A stretch of 64,000 bases of DNA from Artemia franciscana (lineage: Eukaryota; Arthropoda; Branchiopoda; Anostraca; Artemiidae). The DNA is taken from NCBI RefSeq assembly GCF_032884065.1, contig NC_088864.1, positions 19,547,999 to 19,611,998 on the forward strand. Direction: 5' to 3'. Below are positions 9,586-20,800 of this stretch, piece after piece. A program made the translations under genes and the position numbers. Each line of letters opens with the position of its first letter. The stretch's first letter is position 1. A model generated the notes under the pieces. It saw only the letters and a list, made by a program, of their open reading frames with translations. It did not search any database and was not told where the DNA came from.

Positions 9586-9822
9586 GACATGTGTAGAATT
9601 GGATCGTTAACAAAGTTACAGTACGAGTGATCTATTGTCGTATGTACAAAATAACATTTACAAGTTAACGTCGGAACAAAAAGACATTTATGATACGATA
9701 GACTCAATTTCAGGACGTATACAACTACCTGCTGATTTCTGTAGTTTAGTGACGTCCAAAAATGAATTGATTGAAAAAGTATTTCCGAATATTCTAAAAA
9801 ATTATAAAAATAATAAATGGCT
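9586..9822 (+). repeat. Direct repeat in the helicase, copy 2
   Basis: Second copy of the 237-base block, in the natural position before the C-terminal helicase half. It shows the same internal deletion of the Walker A region as copy 1, so that deletion came before the duplication. Confidence 0.9.
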
Positions 9823-10587
9823 AAGTGAAAGAGCGATTCTCGCACCCAAAAATATAGACGTCCACGAAATCAACAATATTGTTTTGACCAAGATTCGAGA
9901 CCAGGCAGTCCTTTGCAAGTCAGTCGACACAGTTTTGGAACCAAATGAAGCGGTTAATTATCCATCTGAATTTTTAAATTCCATATATCTTTCAGGGTTT
10001 CCACCACACGTGCTACAACTAAAAATAGGCGACCCACCAAAGCTTTGCAATGGCACGCGACTTGCCGTAAAAAAAACAATGGAAAGCCTAATAAAGGCGA
10101 CAATCTTGACAGGGCATTTTGAGGGTAAGGCTGTTCTTATTCCTCGCATTCCCATGATTCCAACGGATCTGCCTTTTCAATTTAAAAGATTGCAATTCCC
10201 AATTCGATTAGCATTTGCAATCACCATTAACAAAGCTCAAGGTCAATCATTAGAAAAATGTGGTATAGATCTTAATACTGATTGTTTTTCCCATGGACAA
10301 TTGTACGTTGCATGTTCGAGGGTCGGTAAACCTGACAATCTATTTATATGCAGCGACAATTGGACAGCGAAGAATGTTGTATATTCGCAAGTTTTACGCA
10401 GTTAATTTGTATTGTATCCATCTATCTATCTATCTATATAAAAACGAGTTGTGTGTATGCATGTTTGTTTGTTTGTAAAAAGAGCGTTTGCATATGACGT
10501 CATTATTAGTGCATACGGCTTTGTATATGCACAGACAATGGGAAAGCCAAGAATGTTGTATATTCGCAATTTTTACGTAGTTTAACT

Positions 10588-10745
10588 CCTGCAGACGAAA
10601 TGAATGCTTGCCTGAAAAATTCTAATTTATGGGCACACGTAAAAATATTAAAATTAACTACAAATATGCGTGTCCGATTGCAAAACGATGATTCTGGTCA
10701 AACATTTTCAGATCAATTGCTGGCAATTGGAAACGGAAAGCTTCC
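10588..10745 (+). pseudogene. Helitron helicase, middle fragment
   Basis: Reads MNACLKNSNLWAHVKILKLT, then NMRVRLQNDD and DQLLAIGNGKLPV. This matches the LTTNMR...IGNGK region of Helitron helicases, which lies between the Walker motifs and the C-terminal half. Copies of the helicase tail (AAAATGTTGTATATTCGC) lie on both sides (10545 and 10765), a sign of deletion and rejoining. Confidence 0.7.
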
Positions 10746-10972
10746 AGTAGTGGGAAAGCCAAAAATGTTGTATATTCGCAATTTTTACGTAGTTTGAAAC
10801 ACATATATAAATCTATCTATATTCACAGGTGGGACACAGGGACACAACTACAATGGCGCGTAACTAATATGGCGCGTAACGACTTACGCGCGCTAATAAC
10901 TAATATGGCGCGTAACGACTTACGCGTCTGTCTGTTGTTGTCTGTCTGTGGATCAGGTGACGTCATGTTTCT

Positions 10973-11359
10973 GTGTTGACTGACGTCATGAAATTAGTTG
11001 TCGTCATTTTTGCTTTGACGGTGACGTCATTAACGGTATTTAAGACATTTGTTCACGGAAAAATGTTTAATTGTAAAATGACTGAAGAACCTACAATGGC
11101 AAGAGCCGAGGAAGCTGCTCAAAGAGTTTATGCCAAAAAACTTGCTGCTGATAGAGAAAGTAAGAAAAGAAAGCGTTCCGAGGAATCACAAGAACAGCAA
11201 GAAAACAGGCTTGCGGCTAAAGAACGCAAAACCGCGCAGTTAGATGAAAATCCACCTGGACAGCAAGAGTCAAAACATATCAAAACTGAAAATGATAGCG
11301 ATGATGATTGGGTTTGGGATTTTGACTTGGATAAGGTCATCAATGCCTACCAGATTTAA
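10973..11359 (+). pseudogene. Helitron protein N-terminal region
   Basis: 128 residues. The first 40 are hydrophobic and derived from the subterminal DNA. From about residue 41 it reads MARAEEAAQRVYAKKLAA, then a Lys/Arg/Glu-rich charged helix and an acidic NDSDDDWVWDFDL stretch. Such charged, repetitive N-termini are usual in animal Helitron proteins, before the Rep domain. A stop (TAA) follows DKVINAYQI, and neither the Rep nor the helicase follows in frame. Confidence 0.55.
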
Positions 11360-11429
11360 GTTAAAAAAAACAAAGGTTCGTCGATATGTACTTCATAGTG
11401 ACACTGAAAAATAAAGAAGAAAAAGAAAA

Positions 11430-11640
11430 CTGAAAAAAGAAAAAAGGTAAAAAACTAAAAAAAAAACACTCAAAGAGAAATTACAGACCGGGACACAAAT
11501 GATGACCGGGACACCGGGACACAGGGAATATAAATGACGACCGGGACACTCAAAGAGAAATTACAAACTGGGACACCGGGACACAAATGACGACCGGGAC
11601 ACAGGGAATATAAATGACGACCGGGACACAGGGACACATC
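11430..11640 (+). repeat. GGGACAC-type minisatellite with short A-rich lead
   Basis: About 45 A-rich bases (AAAAAGGTAAAAAACTAAAA, 11440-11470) precede units of GACCGGGACACAGGGAATAT-like sequence up to the helicase tail at 11637. This is the same order, on the opposite strand, as in units 1, 3 and 4, but the A-rich part is only tens of bases here instead of 0.8-1.5 kb. Confidence 0.85.
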
Positions 11641-11800
11641 ATTAGAATAATGAGGTATAGATCTGAATACGGATTGTTTTTCCCATGGACAATTATATGT
11701 TGCATGTTCAAGAGTCAGTAAACCTGACAATCTATTTATATGCACAGACAATGGGACAGCGAAGAATGTTGTATATTCGCATGTTTTACGTAGTTAAAAA
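11637..11800 (+). pseudogene. Helitron helicase C-terminal remnant
   Basis: Begins at the SLE codons (CATTAGAATAATGAGG) and carries broken forms of the last helicase motifs down to TTTTACGTAGTTAAAA. It ends the coding remnant of the mosaic element and is followed by the 3' subterminal region. Confidence 0.7.
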
Positions 11801-11919
11801 CATATATTTATATTTATCTCTATTCACAGGTGGGACACAGGGACACAACTACAATGGCGCGTAACGACTTACGCGCGCGGGGGGGCTTGGGGGGGCGCGA
11901 AGCGCCCCACCAACTAGGT

Positions 11920-11954
11920 GTTGGGGTGGCGCGAAGCGCCACCCCAACAGCTAG
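11920..11954 (+). other. Helitron 3' hairpin and CTAG terminus, plus strand
   Basis: 13-bp stem GTTGGGGTGGCGC / GCGCCACCCCAAC with loop GAA, then AGCTAG and TA repeat. It is the mirror image of the end at 3436-3470, confirming element orientation and the exact end point. Confidence 0.85.
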
Positions 11955-12369
11955 TATATATATATATATATTTATATATATACATATAAGAACTTCTAAG
12001 TTCTAGAAGAGGATTTTGAAGCAATATAGACTTGTCTTTAAGCCTGAGTTTATGTATGTCTCAGTACTCAATTTGTTGTAGTGCATTTACCAGACAATTT
12101 TGCTTATGCATCCAGATACCAGATATTATTCTTCTGGTCTCTAGGAATGCTCTGTAGGGAATTTATGCAATAAACATAACATGATAAGACCCATCCACCT
12201 CTAAGATGTTTCTCTTGCTGAAAATACTAGATATTATCAATAGTGTACCACTACCTTATCCCTTCACTCACTTAACCCCCTGCAATATTAATTAAACAAA
12301 TAACCCCCATAATACACCTTGGGAAGAAAAACCCACATACTCAGTACCATATGAATGGCAGTGATGGGT

Positions 12370-12830
12370 CCTGCAAAGTTATTACCAGCAGCCTCATGGG
12401 GAGAGATCTTAATGTCCTGTTTAATGACAAGTTGAATTTTCTTATCCATGCACAATCAATCATTGCAAAGGCTAATGGGACAACTTGGCTTTGTTAAAAG
12501 AATGTTCACTAGCAGCTCTCCAACTGTTATGACTAAGCTATTAAAGAGTCTAGTTTGACCAAAGCTAGAGTTTAGAATGTGTTTTGCAAGCCCAATCAAC
12601 AAGACTGACAAAGCAGCCATGGAATCAGCCCAAAGGAGGGCAAAAAAATGTATTAAATCTTTCTACAATGTCCTTTACTCATCTTGTTACAATAAGCTCA
12701 AAATACCATCTCTAACATATCAATGTAAACAACAATGTGACAACAGCATACATGCTTCTAAATGCAGAGGATATCATTCCTGGGCTTTTCTAATTGGACG
12801 GTTTTCTTGCAGTTTCAAGCTTTGAATTCA
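12370..12830 (+). pseudogene. LINE C-terminal fragment
   Basis: Decayed C-terminal part of a CR1/L2-type ORF2. Readable pieces include LGFVKRMFTSSSPTV (12488-12535) and, from 12577, MCFASPINKTDKAAMESAQRR and IPSLTYQCKQQ. These match the blocks at 1690-1920 and 62880-63120. It has several stops and no 3' UTR that I can identify. The 400 bases between the Helitron end and this fragment show nothing else. Confidence 0.6.
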
Positions 12831-13024
12831 TCCCTAAAAGTTGATTCTTCATGATACCAAAAGCCTAGTGATTTCAAATAAATTTATTTATGTTTAGATA
12901 GCTTTGCTAGTCATTAGATGAAGACGCTATCTGATGTGTTTCTCAACACTAATCCTATATATAATAATTGATTTTGTTTGCAAATAGACTATCCTATGCA
13001 TATTAACCATAAAAGCTTCCATTG

Positions 13025-13551
13025 CAGGAAGTTTCATTTTTAAAGTGCCAACATCCACTCCTTCTCTGTCTAGAGGGCACTGAGCTTTGATGACCTTTTA
13101 AAATCTTTATTCCATAAAAGTTAAATCTTGTAGAACAGATCTTCTGCTTATATGAAGTACATTAAAAGTATTTTCAGCCTAATAACTTTGTTCAATTCCA
13201 GTTTATGAGGCTTCAAAGATCTGCAAATATGCTTCCTAAATTTAAAAAAAAACATATATGGATTAAAATCCTACTCAAATAACATGAATTGCATTTTCAA
13301 ACCCAAAACAAGAGGGGAAGAAACTGAAAATTAAGGTACAATGTTGTTCTGTCAAAATTCTGATAGGTATAGATCTATCAGGTAGACAAATTTGTAAGAC
13401 ATAGGAATCATCAGAAGAGGATTAAGATAGTAGCTTGGCAATACCTTCCTGGAGTATGTTTTTCACCCTGGATTCATTACTGAAAAATTTGTTTCCTTAA
13501 CTTAACCATTTTCCAAGATAACAAAAAGTAGCTTGTCCAGAATTTTACCTT
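13025..13551. mobile_element. Foldback element, damaged copy A
   Basis: Contains the inner part of the left arm (CCACTCCTTCTCTGTCTAGA at 13057) and most of a diverged right arm ending in GAATTTTACC near 13551. Between them is the family's interior, including GATGACCTTT and GAAGTACATTAAAAGTATTT. The outer left arm is lost. The next 600 bases to copy B carry no recognised feature. Confidence 0.55.
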
Positions 13552-14176
13552 TTTTAGGCTTACATTATTTTATGTCTGATTATTTTTCACCATTTTCTTC
13601 AACAGCTGGTTCATAATACTAAAAAATCTAATCTAAAAAAATCAGTAAGCCTTTACCATATATTTACTATGGTTCTTCTTGGTTATGTCTGATTTTACTG
13701 CTTTTTGATTATACCTCTAGCTTTTTTCACAATATAATTTACCTCCAAAGTGATTATTGAATTATAAAAGAACATTAAAAAAATGCTTAAAGTGATAGCC
13801 TATATTCACTTTCATCCTAGCCTAATTATATTGTACATTGCAAATTTATTGGTAAAGTGAAGTGAAATACTTTTAAAATAATATAAGCCAAGTATTTTAG
13901 GATTTTTTTTTTCTTTTACATTGTTTTCAGAATATTTTAGTTTCCTTTTAAGCGCCCCTAACTGCAGAGTAATATATCTAACTACTTTCATAGATTGACA
14001 AAAGCCCTGGTCTAGAATGTTACCAAACCAACTACTGGCCACTACAAAAAGCCCTCCAAAAAACTGCCATAGCCTCACTGATACTAATGTAGACATGAGC
14101 TAGGCAATCAATAAGATATCTTAATACAGTGAATGGTAGGCTAGTTAGGGCCAGTAACTATTTAACTACTTATATG

Positions 14177-14787
14177 GTAAAATTCTAGTTGATCAACTTT
14201 TGGCTATCTCAGAAAGAGGTTGTGTTAGGAAAATGAAACTTTCAAGGATGGGTCTACAGGCTCAACTATGTCCCATGAAGGTATTTTGAAGTACCCACCT
14301 CCACTCCTTCTCCTTCTAGAGGGCCTTAAAATTTATCTACATGACAGGTGTATACCTATTGAAATTTTGACAAAACAACATTTTACCTTAATTTTCAGTT
14401 ACCAATGCCTTTTCTCTGCCTTTAGTTCTGAAAATGCAATTCCTGTTACTTGAGAAGAATTCTGAGCCATATCAATGTTTTTTCCAAAATTTAGGAAATG
14501 TACTTGCATATCTTTAAAACCTTATAAATGGGGCAAAGTTGTGAAGCTGAAAACAATTTTGTTGTACTTCATTCAAGATCTATTTTGCAAGGTTTCAATT
14601 TTATTACACACATATTTTCAAAGGTCATCAAAGGTTAGGGTCCTCTAGAGGGAGAAGGAGTGGAGGTGGGTACTTCAAAATACCTTCCTGGGACATACTT
14701 TAGCCTTTAGACTCAACCCTGAAAGTTTTATTTTCCTAACCTAACCCCTTTCAAAGATAGCCAAAAGTCAATCAACTAGAATTTTAC
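14177..14787. mobile_element. Foldback element with long terminal inverted repeats, copy B
   Basis: The first 145 bases or so (starting GTAAAATTCTAGTTGATC) are repeated in inverted form at the end (CTAGAATTTTAC at 14776-14787). The shared arm runs through TTAGGAAAATGAAACTTTCA to ACCTCCACTCCTTCTC. The interior, about 320 bases, has no coding potential. Relatives are at 13025, 17895, 48269 and 63511. The size, the arms and the lack of a gene suggest a MITE or foldback element; no target duplication is clear. Confidence 0.75.
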
Positions 14788-17700
14788 AGCTTAAATTTAA
14801 CTAGGGTGGCAATAACCAAGAAAGAAAACATATACTGAATGCATTTTGATTTTGAAATAAAGTTAGCCTACCCAAGGCTTCTAAGAAAGCTAGAAAAAAA
14901 ACGAAGCCTGAGATACAATCAAAAAATGAACTTTAATAAACGTTGCAATACCATACATTACAGTTCTTTCATAGACTTTAACTTGCCTCAAATTCCAGAA
15001 AGTCATCACAGCTGAGTGGCATAATATTTAACCTGAAAACGTTCTTTTTTTTAAATTATACGGGAATAAAATATGCTAACTATTTGAAATCATCTTATTT
15101 TAAGTATTTAATCATTGTCCTTTTAAATTAGGTGTCAATTTCTTTGCACCAAAGCTTACTTTATCTTAATTGGAAGGATCTGGAGGCAATTAATGTCCCT
15201 TAAAATGGAAATAGCCCACTTACACATTTTCAACATGTAGTTGAGACCGGGGGCGGATCCAAGATTTTTCTTAAGGGGGGGGTGGTGGCATAATAGGTTG
15301 CTCCAATAAACTTTCAAACAAAGAAATATCAGTAAATTAAAGGTAACCTTAAAAATTATACCTCGTAAGTAGGTAGTGAAAATGGTCGTAATTTAATCTA
15401 AAACCTGGTGAGGATTAAAGTTCTTATAAATCTGTTTAAGTTACAACAATGTAAAGATATTGATACAAAAAATAGTAAGGTATAAAAAGTACCCCATTGT
15501 AAAAAATTAAGTGCTGTTTATAATTTACAAAAAAATTGATATTTAATATTTCCTGCATAATTTTTGGTCTTTGTACTTATGACCACTATAGCAAATGATT
15601 TAAGCTGTGTATTGTCCAAAAAATTGGTCTTGAACCATTGTTTGGAGTCATGCACTCTTTTGTTACTATATAGGTCAAACCATAGAAATTATGATAGTAC
15701 TGAAGAGTAGGAAATGAGGTTTAAGATGCAATAATATATGAGTAAAAAATTAAACGTTAAGTACTAGTTCGTTTAGGGGTGCAAAAATAAACAATGAGCA
15801 AAGAGATAGAAATACATAGTAGAAATTTAAAACGATAGTTTCAAGCATAGGCAATAAAACATTAACTAATCACTACTTCTTTTTAATAATAGTGTTTTAA
15901 TAAACAGTGTCAATTTTGACAAAATCTCAAAATTTGACTAATCAGAATTTTGCTTTTCATAACAATATAGCGTGTCTTTCCACAGTTTAAAGCTTGATAT
16001 ATTTTGCTTAAATTATAGAATTCACAATTTTATAAGAAAAAGTCTATTTTTGTCTTTCTACTCCCGCCACATCTTTGTATTACATTGTCGATGTCTACCT
16101 CAATATGTTGGTGAATGCTTATAATGGCTAATCCTGTCAGTATAGAGTCCTGTTAGTTTAGAGCTCTTCGTTAGCATTTCCTCTACTATTCATCCTAGAA
16201 TATATCCAGATCTACTCATTTATTCATCCAGAAAAATATGGACTCAAATAACATTGAAAAACTATAGATTACTCATTTAAGTTCTCAGGGTTTCAAGCTG
16301 CGGTGGATTTTTAATATTGAAACTTTAGATATTCAGCTCAAACGTTTAAATATCTGTTGAGCACAAAAATTTGAAATTCTGTTCAAATTTAGTATTAAGT
16401 AAGAGAATCGTCCTGAAAAAATTTTGATTTATAAACAACTAATTGTGGAAATATGATAGGATGGCATGAACCAAAATGAGTACAGAAATCCTCAGCTGTA
16501 TGTATAGCAGTATATATAATTATGGGCAAGTATATGCAGTCCTTATAAATATACATCACTATATTTTTTGACTGGTTGGTATTGAGAAGGTAAAAAATTC
16601 TGAAGTAATATTGTAGTTGCATTCTGTTTCTGTGGAGAATTCCCACTTTTTTCTACAATTCATATAGTATATGTTTAAACAAAATCAATGTCATTCCACT
16701 GATTTAAACTGGCAATTCAGAGACCCATATATACTGGCTAGATAAAAAAAAGTGTACACATAATTATTCACCTTCTTTTACACAATTTTAAAAATTTATT
16801 TCTCTTCAATCATTACTCTGACCTTTGAAATAGGAATTTTGAATCATATAATTAGTTTTAAGTGAATACTTAATGAACTTTTATTGAAGTTCAGATATTT
16901 CTAAAGAGTTTGGCCTTTATTCTAATGTTTTAGGATGAACAGAGGTGGTGATATGTCATTTAACCTAGAGGTTTAATTAGATAAAAACAGGCAGTAAAGC
17001 AGCCACTATTTGCTAATCAAAATCCAAAATGTAAATCAATATATCTTTGCACTTCTCAGGCATTTACTTTCTATTTTAGAAATCCCCCATATAACAATAA
17101 TGTTGTGAAAACCACCTGCTTCGCAAAAAAAAACAAACCCAAATTTTACAATGGTCAAAAAAAGTAATGATATGAATTTCTTTGCTTCTGCACTAAAGCA
17201 AGACTCAAAAAAAAATCTTTGACAGTAAAAAGAAGTTTAAATATTATTTCAGCCATGTTGTAACAGCACAATCCTGAAATATTATTTCAACAGCCAAAAG
17301 AAGTAATGATTTTAAGTTTCCTCTTCTTTTTAATACAAAATGAAGATTTTCACCTCCCAGTTGGCTTTTGTGGTAATACTGGCAGATTCTCTTGATAAAT
17401 CTAAATTTAATTGAATGACAATATGCGTCATCAGTAAAGTATAACAGAGACCACATAAGTTAACTGAAACGCTGTTCCTAACTTGTTTAAAAAAAAAACA
17501 GTCTTAACAATTAAAAACTTATTTATGACTCAAATATTAAAAACCATTTACAAAAATAACTTTTAAATGTTACAGTATCCCAACCTCAACCAGAGCGAGC
17601 AGTCCCAACCCCAAATCTGCCACTTCATTAGAGGGAGACACCTGGACCCGCCTGATTGCGACCAAAGAGCATAGCTTACCTATTCACTGGAGAGTAATCT

Positions 17701-17890
17701 CAGCACTGCTGTTCTGATTGGTAACTGCAATTCTCTCATTTTCTCACCATCACAACTGGTTATGTTACACAATTTTCGTAATTGTTAGGTAATCTAAGGC
17801 AAAATTTAAGCATTTGCACATAAATATGGGGAACCAATCGTTTTTTGAAATATTAATTTGAAAAAAGTTTGATTAACATATGTCTTCAGG
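14407..17890. repeat. 3.5 kb direct tandem duplication, copy 1
   Basis: The segment from GCCTTTTCTCTGCCTTTAGT to TTAACATATGTCTTCAGGA recurs at once as copy 2. The two copies agree closely over their full length, with scattered base changes and two larger gaps. Copy 1 lacks about 88 bases present at 18571-18656 and about 136 bases present at 19812-19947. Small antisense frames are conserved between copies only because the DNA is, so I do not call genes. The left breakpoint lies inside foldback copy B. Confidence 0.9.
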
Positions 17891-17894
17891 ATTA

Positions 17895-20800
17895 GCCTTT
17901 TCTCTGCCTTTAGTTCTGAAAATGCAATTCCTGTTACTTGAGAAGAATTCTGAGCCATATCAATGTTTTTTTCCAAAATTTAGGAAATGTACTTGCATAT
18001 CTTTAAAACCGTATAAATGGGGCAAAGTTGTGAAGCTGAAAACAATTTTGTTGTACTTCATTCAAGATCTATTTTGCAAGGTTTCAATTTTATTGCACAC
18101 ATATTTTCAAAGGTCATCAAAGGTTAGGGTCCTCTAGAGGGAGAAGGAGTGGAGGTGGGTACTTCAAAATACCTTCCTGGGACATACTATAGCCTTTAGA
18201 CTCAACCCTGAAAGTTATATTTTCCTAACCTAACCCTTTTCAAAGATAGCCAAAAGTCATTCAACTAGAATTTTACCGCTTAAATTTAACTAGGGTGGCA
18301 ATAACCAAGAAAGAAAACATATACTGAATGCATTTTGATTTTGAAATAAAGTTAGCCTATCCAAGGCTTCTAAGAAAGCTAGAAAAAAACGAAGCCTGAG
18401 ATACAATCAAAAGATGAACTTTAATAAACGTTGCAATACCATACATTACAGTTCTTTCATAGACTTTAACTTGCCTCAAATTCCAGAAAGTCATCACAGC
18501 TGAGTGGCATAATATTTAACCTGAAAACGTTCTTTTTTTTTAAATTATACGGGAATAAAATATGCTAACTAAAGACGTGTCTTCTAGATAGCGATACTAA
18601 GTTCTTAACAGGTATAGCCATCTAGATTTTCAAAAAACATTCTTAAATCTTCATTTGAAATCATCTTATTTTAAGTATTTAATCATTGCCCTTTTAAATT
18701 AGGTGTCAATTTCTTCGCACCAAAGCTTACTTTATCTTAATTGGAAGGGTCTGGAGGCAATTAATGTCCCTTAAAATGGAAATAGCCCACTTACACATTT
18801 TCAACATGTAGTTGAGACCGGGGGCGGATCCAAGATTTTTCTTAAGGGGGGGGGGCATAATAGGTTGCTCCGATAAACTTTCAAACAAAGAAATATCAGT
18901 AAATTAAAGGTAACCTTAACAATTATACTTCGTAAGTAGGTAGTGAAAATGGTCGTAAATTTAATCTAAATCCTGGTGAGGATTAAAGTTCTTATAAATC
19001 TGTTTAAGTTACAACAATGTAAAGATATTGATACAAAAAATAGTAAGGTATAAAAAGTACCCCATTGTAAAAATTAAGTGCTGTTTATAATTTACAAAAA
19101 AATTGATATTTAATATTTCCTGCATAATTTTTGGTCTTTGTACTTACGACCACTATAGCGAATGATTTAAGCTGTGTATTGTCCAAAAAATTGGTCTTGA
19201 ACCATCGTTTGGAGTCATGCACTCTTTTGTTACTATATAGGTCAAACCGTAGAAATTATGATAGTACTGAAGAGTAGGAAATGAGGTTTAAGATGCAATA
19301 ATATATGAGTAAAAAATTAAACGTTAAGTACTAGTTCGTTTAGGGGTGAAAAAATAAACAATGAGCAAAGAGATAGAAATACATAGTAGAAATTTAAAAC
19401 GATAGTTTCAAGCATAGGCAATAAAACATTAACTAATCACTACTTCTTTTTAATAATAGTGTTTTAATAAACAGTGTCAATTTTGACAAAATCTCAAAAT
19501 TTGACTAATCAGAATTTTGCTTTTCATAACAATATAGCGTGTCCTTCCACAGTTTAAAGCTCGATATATTTTGCTTAAATTATAGAATTCACAATTTTAT
19601 AAGAAAAAGTCTATTTTTGTCTTTCTACTCCCGCCACATCTTTGTATTACATCGTCGATGTCTACCTCAATATGTCTGTGAACGCTTATAATGGCTAATC
19701 CTATCAGTCTAGAGTCCTGTCAGTTTAGAGCTCTTCGTTAGCATTTCCTCTACTATTCATCCTAAAATATATCCAGATCTACTCGTTTATTCATCCAGAA
19801 AAATATGGACTCTAAAGAAGAAGCATGTAGGTATGCGCTTCAAACTTACTATATGATTCCAAATACTTCTTAAAAAAAATAATTATGTTTTTGTTATTTT
19901 GTATTTGATAAACAGTGTCGATTTTGACAAAATCTCAAAATTTGGACAGAAATAACATTAAAAAACTATAGATTACTCATTTAAGTTCTCAGGGTTTCAA
20001 GCTGCGGTGGATTTTTAATATTGAAATTTTTAGATATTCAGCTCAAACGTTTAAATATCTGTTGAGCACAAAAATTTGAGATTCTGTTCAAATTTAGTAT
20101 TAAGTAAGAGAATTGTCCTGAAAAAACTTTGATTTATAAACAACTAATCGTGGAAATATGATAGGATGGCATGAACCAAAATAAGTACAGAAATCCTCAG
20201 CTGTATGTATAGCAGTATATATAATTATAGGCAAGTATATGCAGTCCTTATAAATATACATCACTATATTTTTTGACTGGTTGGTATTGAGAAGGTACAA
20301 AATTCTGGAGTAATATTGTAGTTGCATTCTGTTTCCGTGGTGAATTCCCACTTTTTTCTACAATTCATATAGTATATGTTTAAACAAAATCAATGTCATT
20401 CCACTGATTTAAACTGGGAATTCAAAGACCCATATATACCGGCTAGATAAAAAAAAAGTGTACACATAATTATTCACCTTCTTTTACACAATTTTAAAAA
20501 TCTATTTCTCTTCAATCATTACTCTGACCTTTGAAATAGGAATTTTGAATCATATAATTAGTTTTAAGTGAATACTTAAATGAACTTTTATTGAAGTTCA
20601 GATATTTCTAAAGAGTTCGGCCTTTATTCTAATGTTTTAGGATGAACAGAGGCGGTGATATGTCATTTAACCTAGAGGTTTAATTAGATAAAAACAGGCA
20701 GTAAAGCGGCCACTATTTGCTAATCGAAATCCAAAATGTAAATCAATAATATCTTTGCACTTCTCAGGCATTTACTTTCTATTTTAGAAATCCCACATAT

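Larger units (their letters stand above)
9146..10405 (+). pseudogene. Helitron Pif1-like helicase, rearranged
   Basis: Encodes large parts of the DNA helicase that unwinds DNA in Helitron rolling-circle transposition. Readable in order are TTIGRLYTVHPNQHDM (9158-9255), a first CVELDRE...NNKW block (9256-9492), LVIIEDLCVRMANKPLQDL, a second copy of that block (9586-9822), and an intact C-terminal half (9635-10405, 256 residues) with DPPKLCNGTRL, FAITINKAQGQSLE and LYVACSRVGKPDNLF. The Walker A (GxGKT) segment that should lie between DIYDTI and the GRIQLP block is deleted. The second copy also has a stop where the first reads Glu (GATCGTTAA against GATCGTGAA). It cannot be active. Confidence 0.85.
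8746..10410 (+). mobile_element. Helitron fragment, plus strand, with partial helicase gene
   Basis: Begins inside the N-terminal coding region (AAAACCGCGCAGTTAGATGA, the same bases as at 11230). It contains a short minisatellite piece (8985-9055) and then a damaged helicase gene (9146-10405). No 5' terminus is present, because the minus-strand unit 4 is joined here instead. The next Helitron 5' end begins at 10433. Confidence 0.7.
10433..11954 (+). mobile_element. Mosaic Helitron, plus strand, 5' TC end to CTAG 3' end
   Basis: The 5' end (TCTATATAAAAACGAG at 10433) sits in a short TATC repeat. The 3' end is CTAG at 11951-11954 after the intact hairpin 11920-11948, and is followed by TATATA. 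Inside is a patchwork: helicase middle fragment (10600-10740), a 3'-like subterminal stretch (10825-10925) running straight into a 5'-like one (10925-10980, GTCTGTCTGTGGATCAGG), then N-terminal coding region, minisatellite and helicase tail. This looks like two or more elements fused by loss of the ends between them. Confidence 0.7.

Noticed and set aside
11470-11640. CRISPR-like array of GGGACAC units
   Set aside because: Units have no constant repeat with unique spacers of even length, and the DNA is eukaryotic. It is a minisatellite.
15244-15290. CCGGGGGCGGATCCAAGATT as a transposon terminus
   Set aside because: It resembles ends of some DNA transposons, but no partner inverted repeat or transposase was found within the duplicated segment, so I did not call an element.
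16395-16646. 83-residue minus-strand frame conserved at 20100-20351
   Set aside because: Both copies lie in the tandem duplication, so conservation is by descent. There is no domain, and surrounding sequence is equally conserved.
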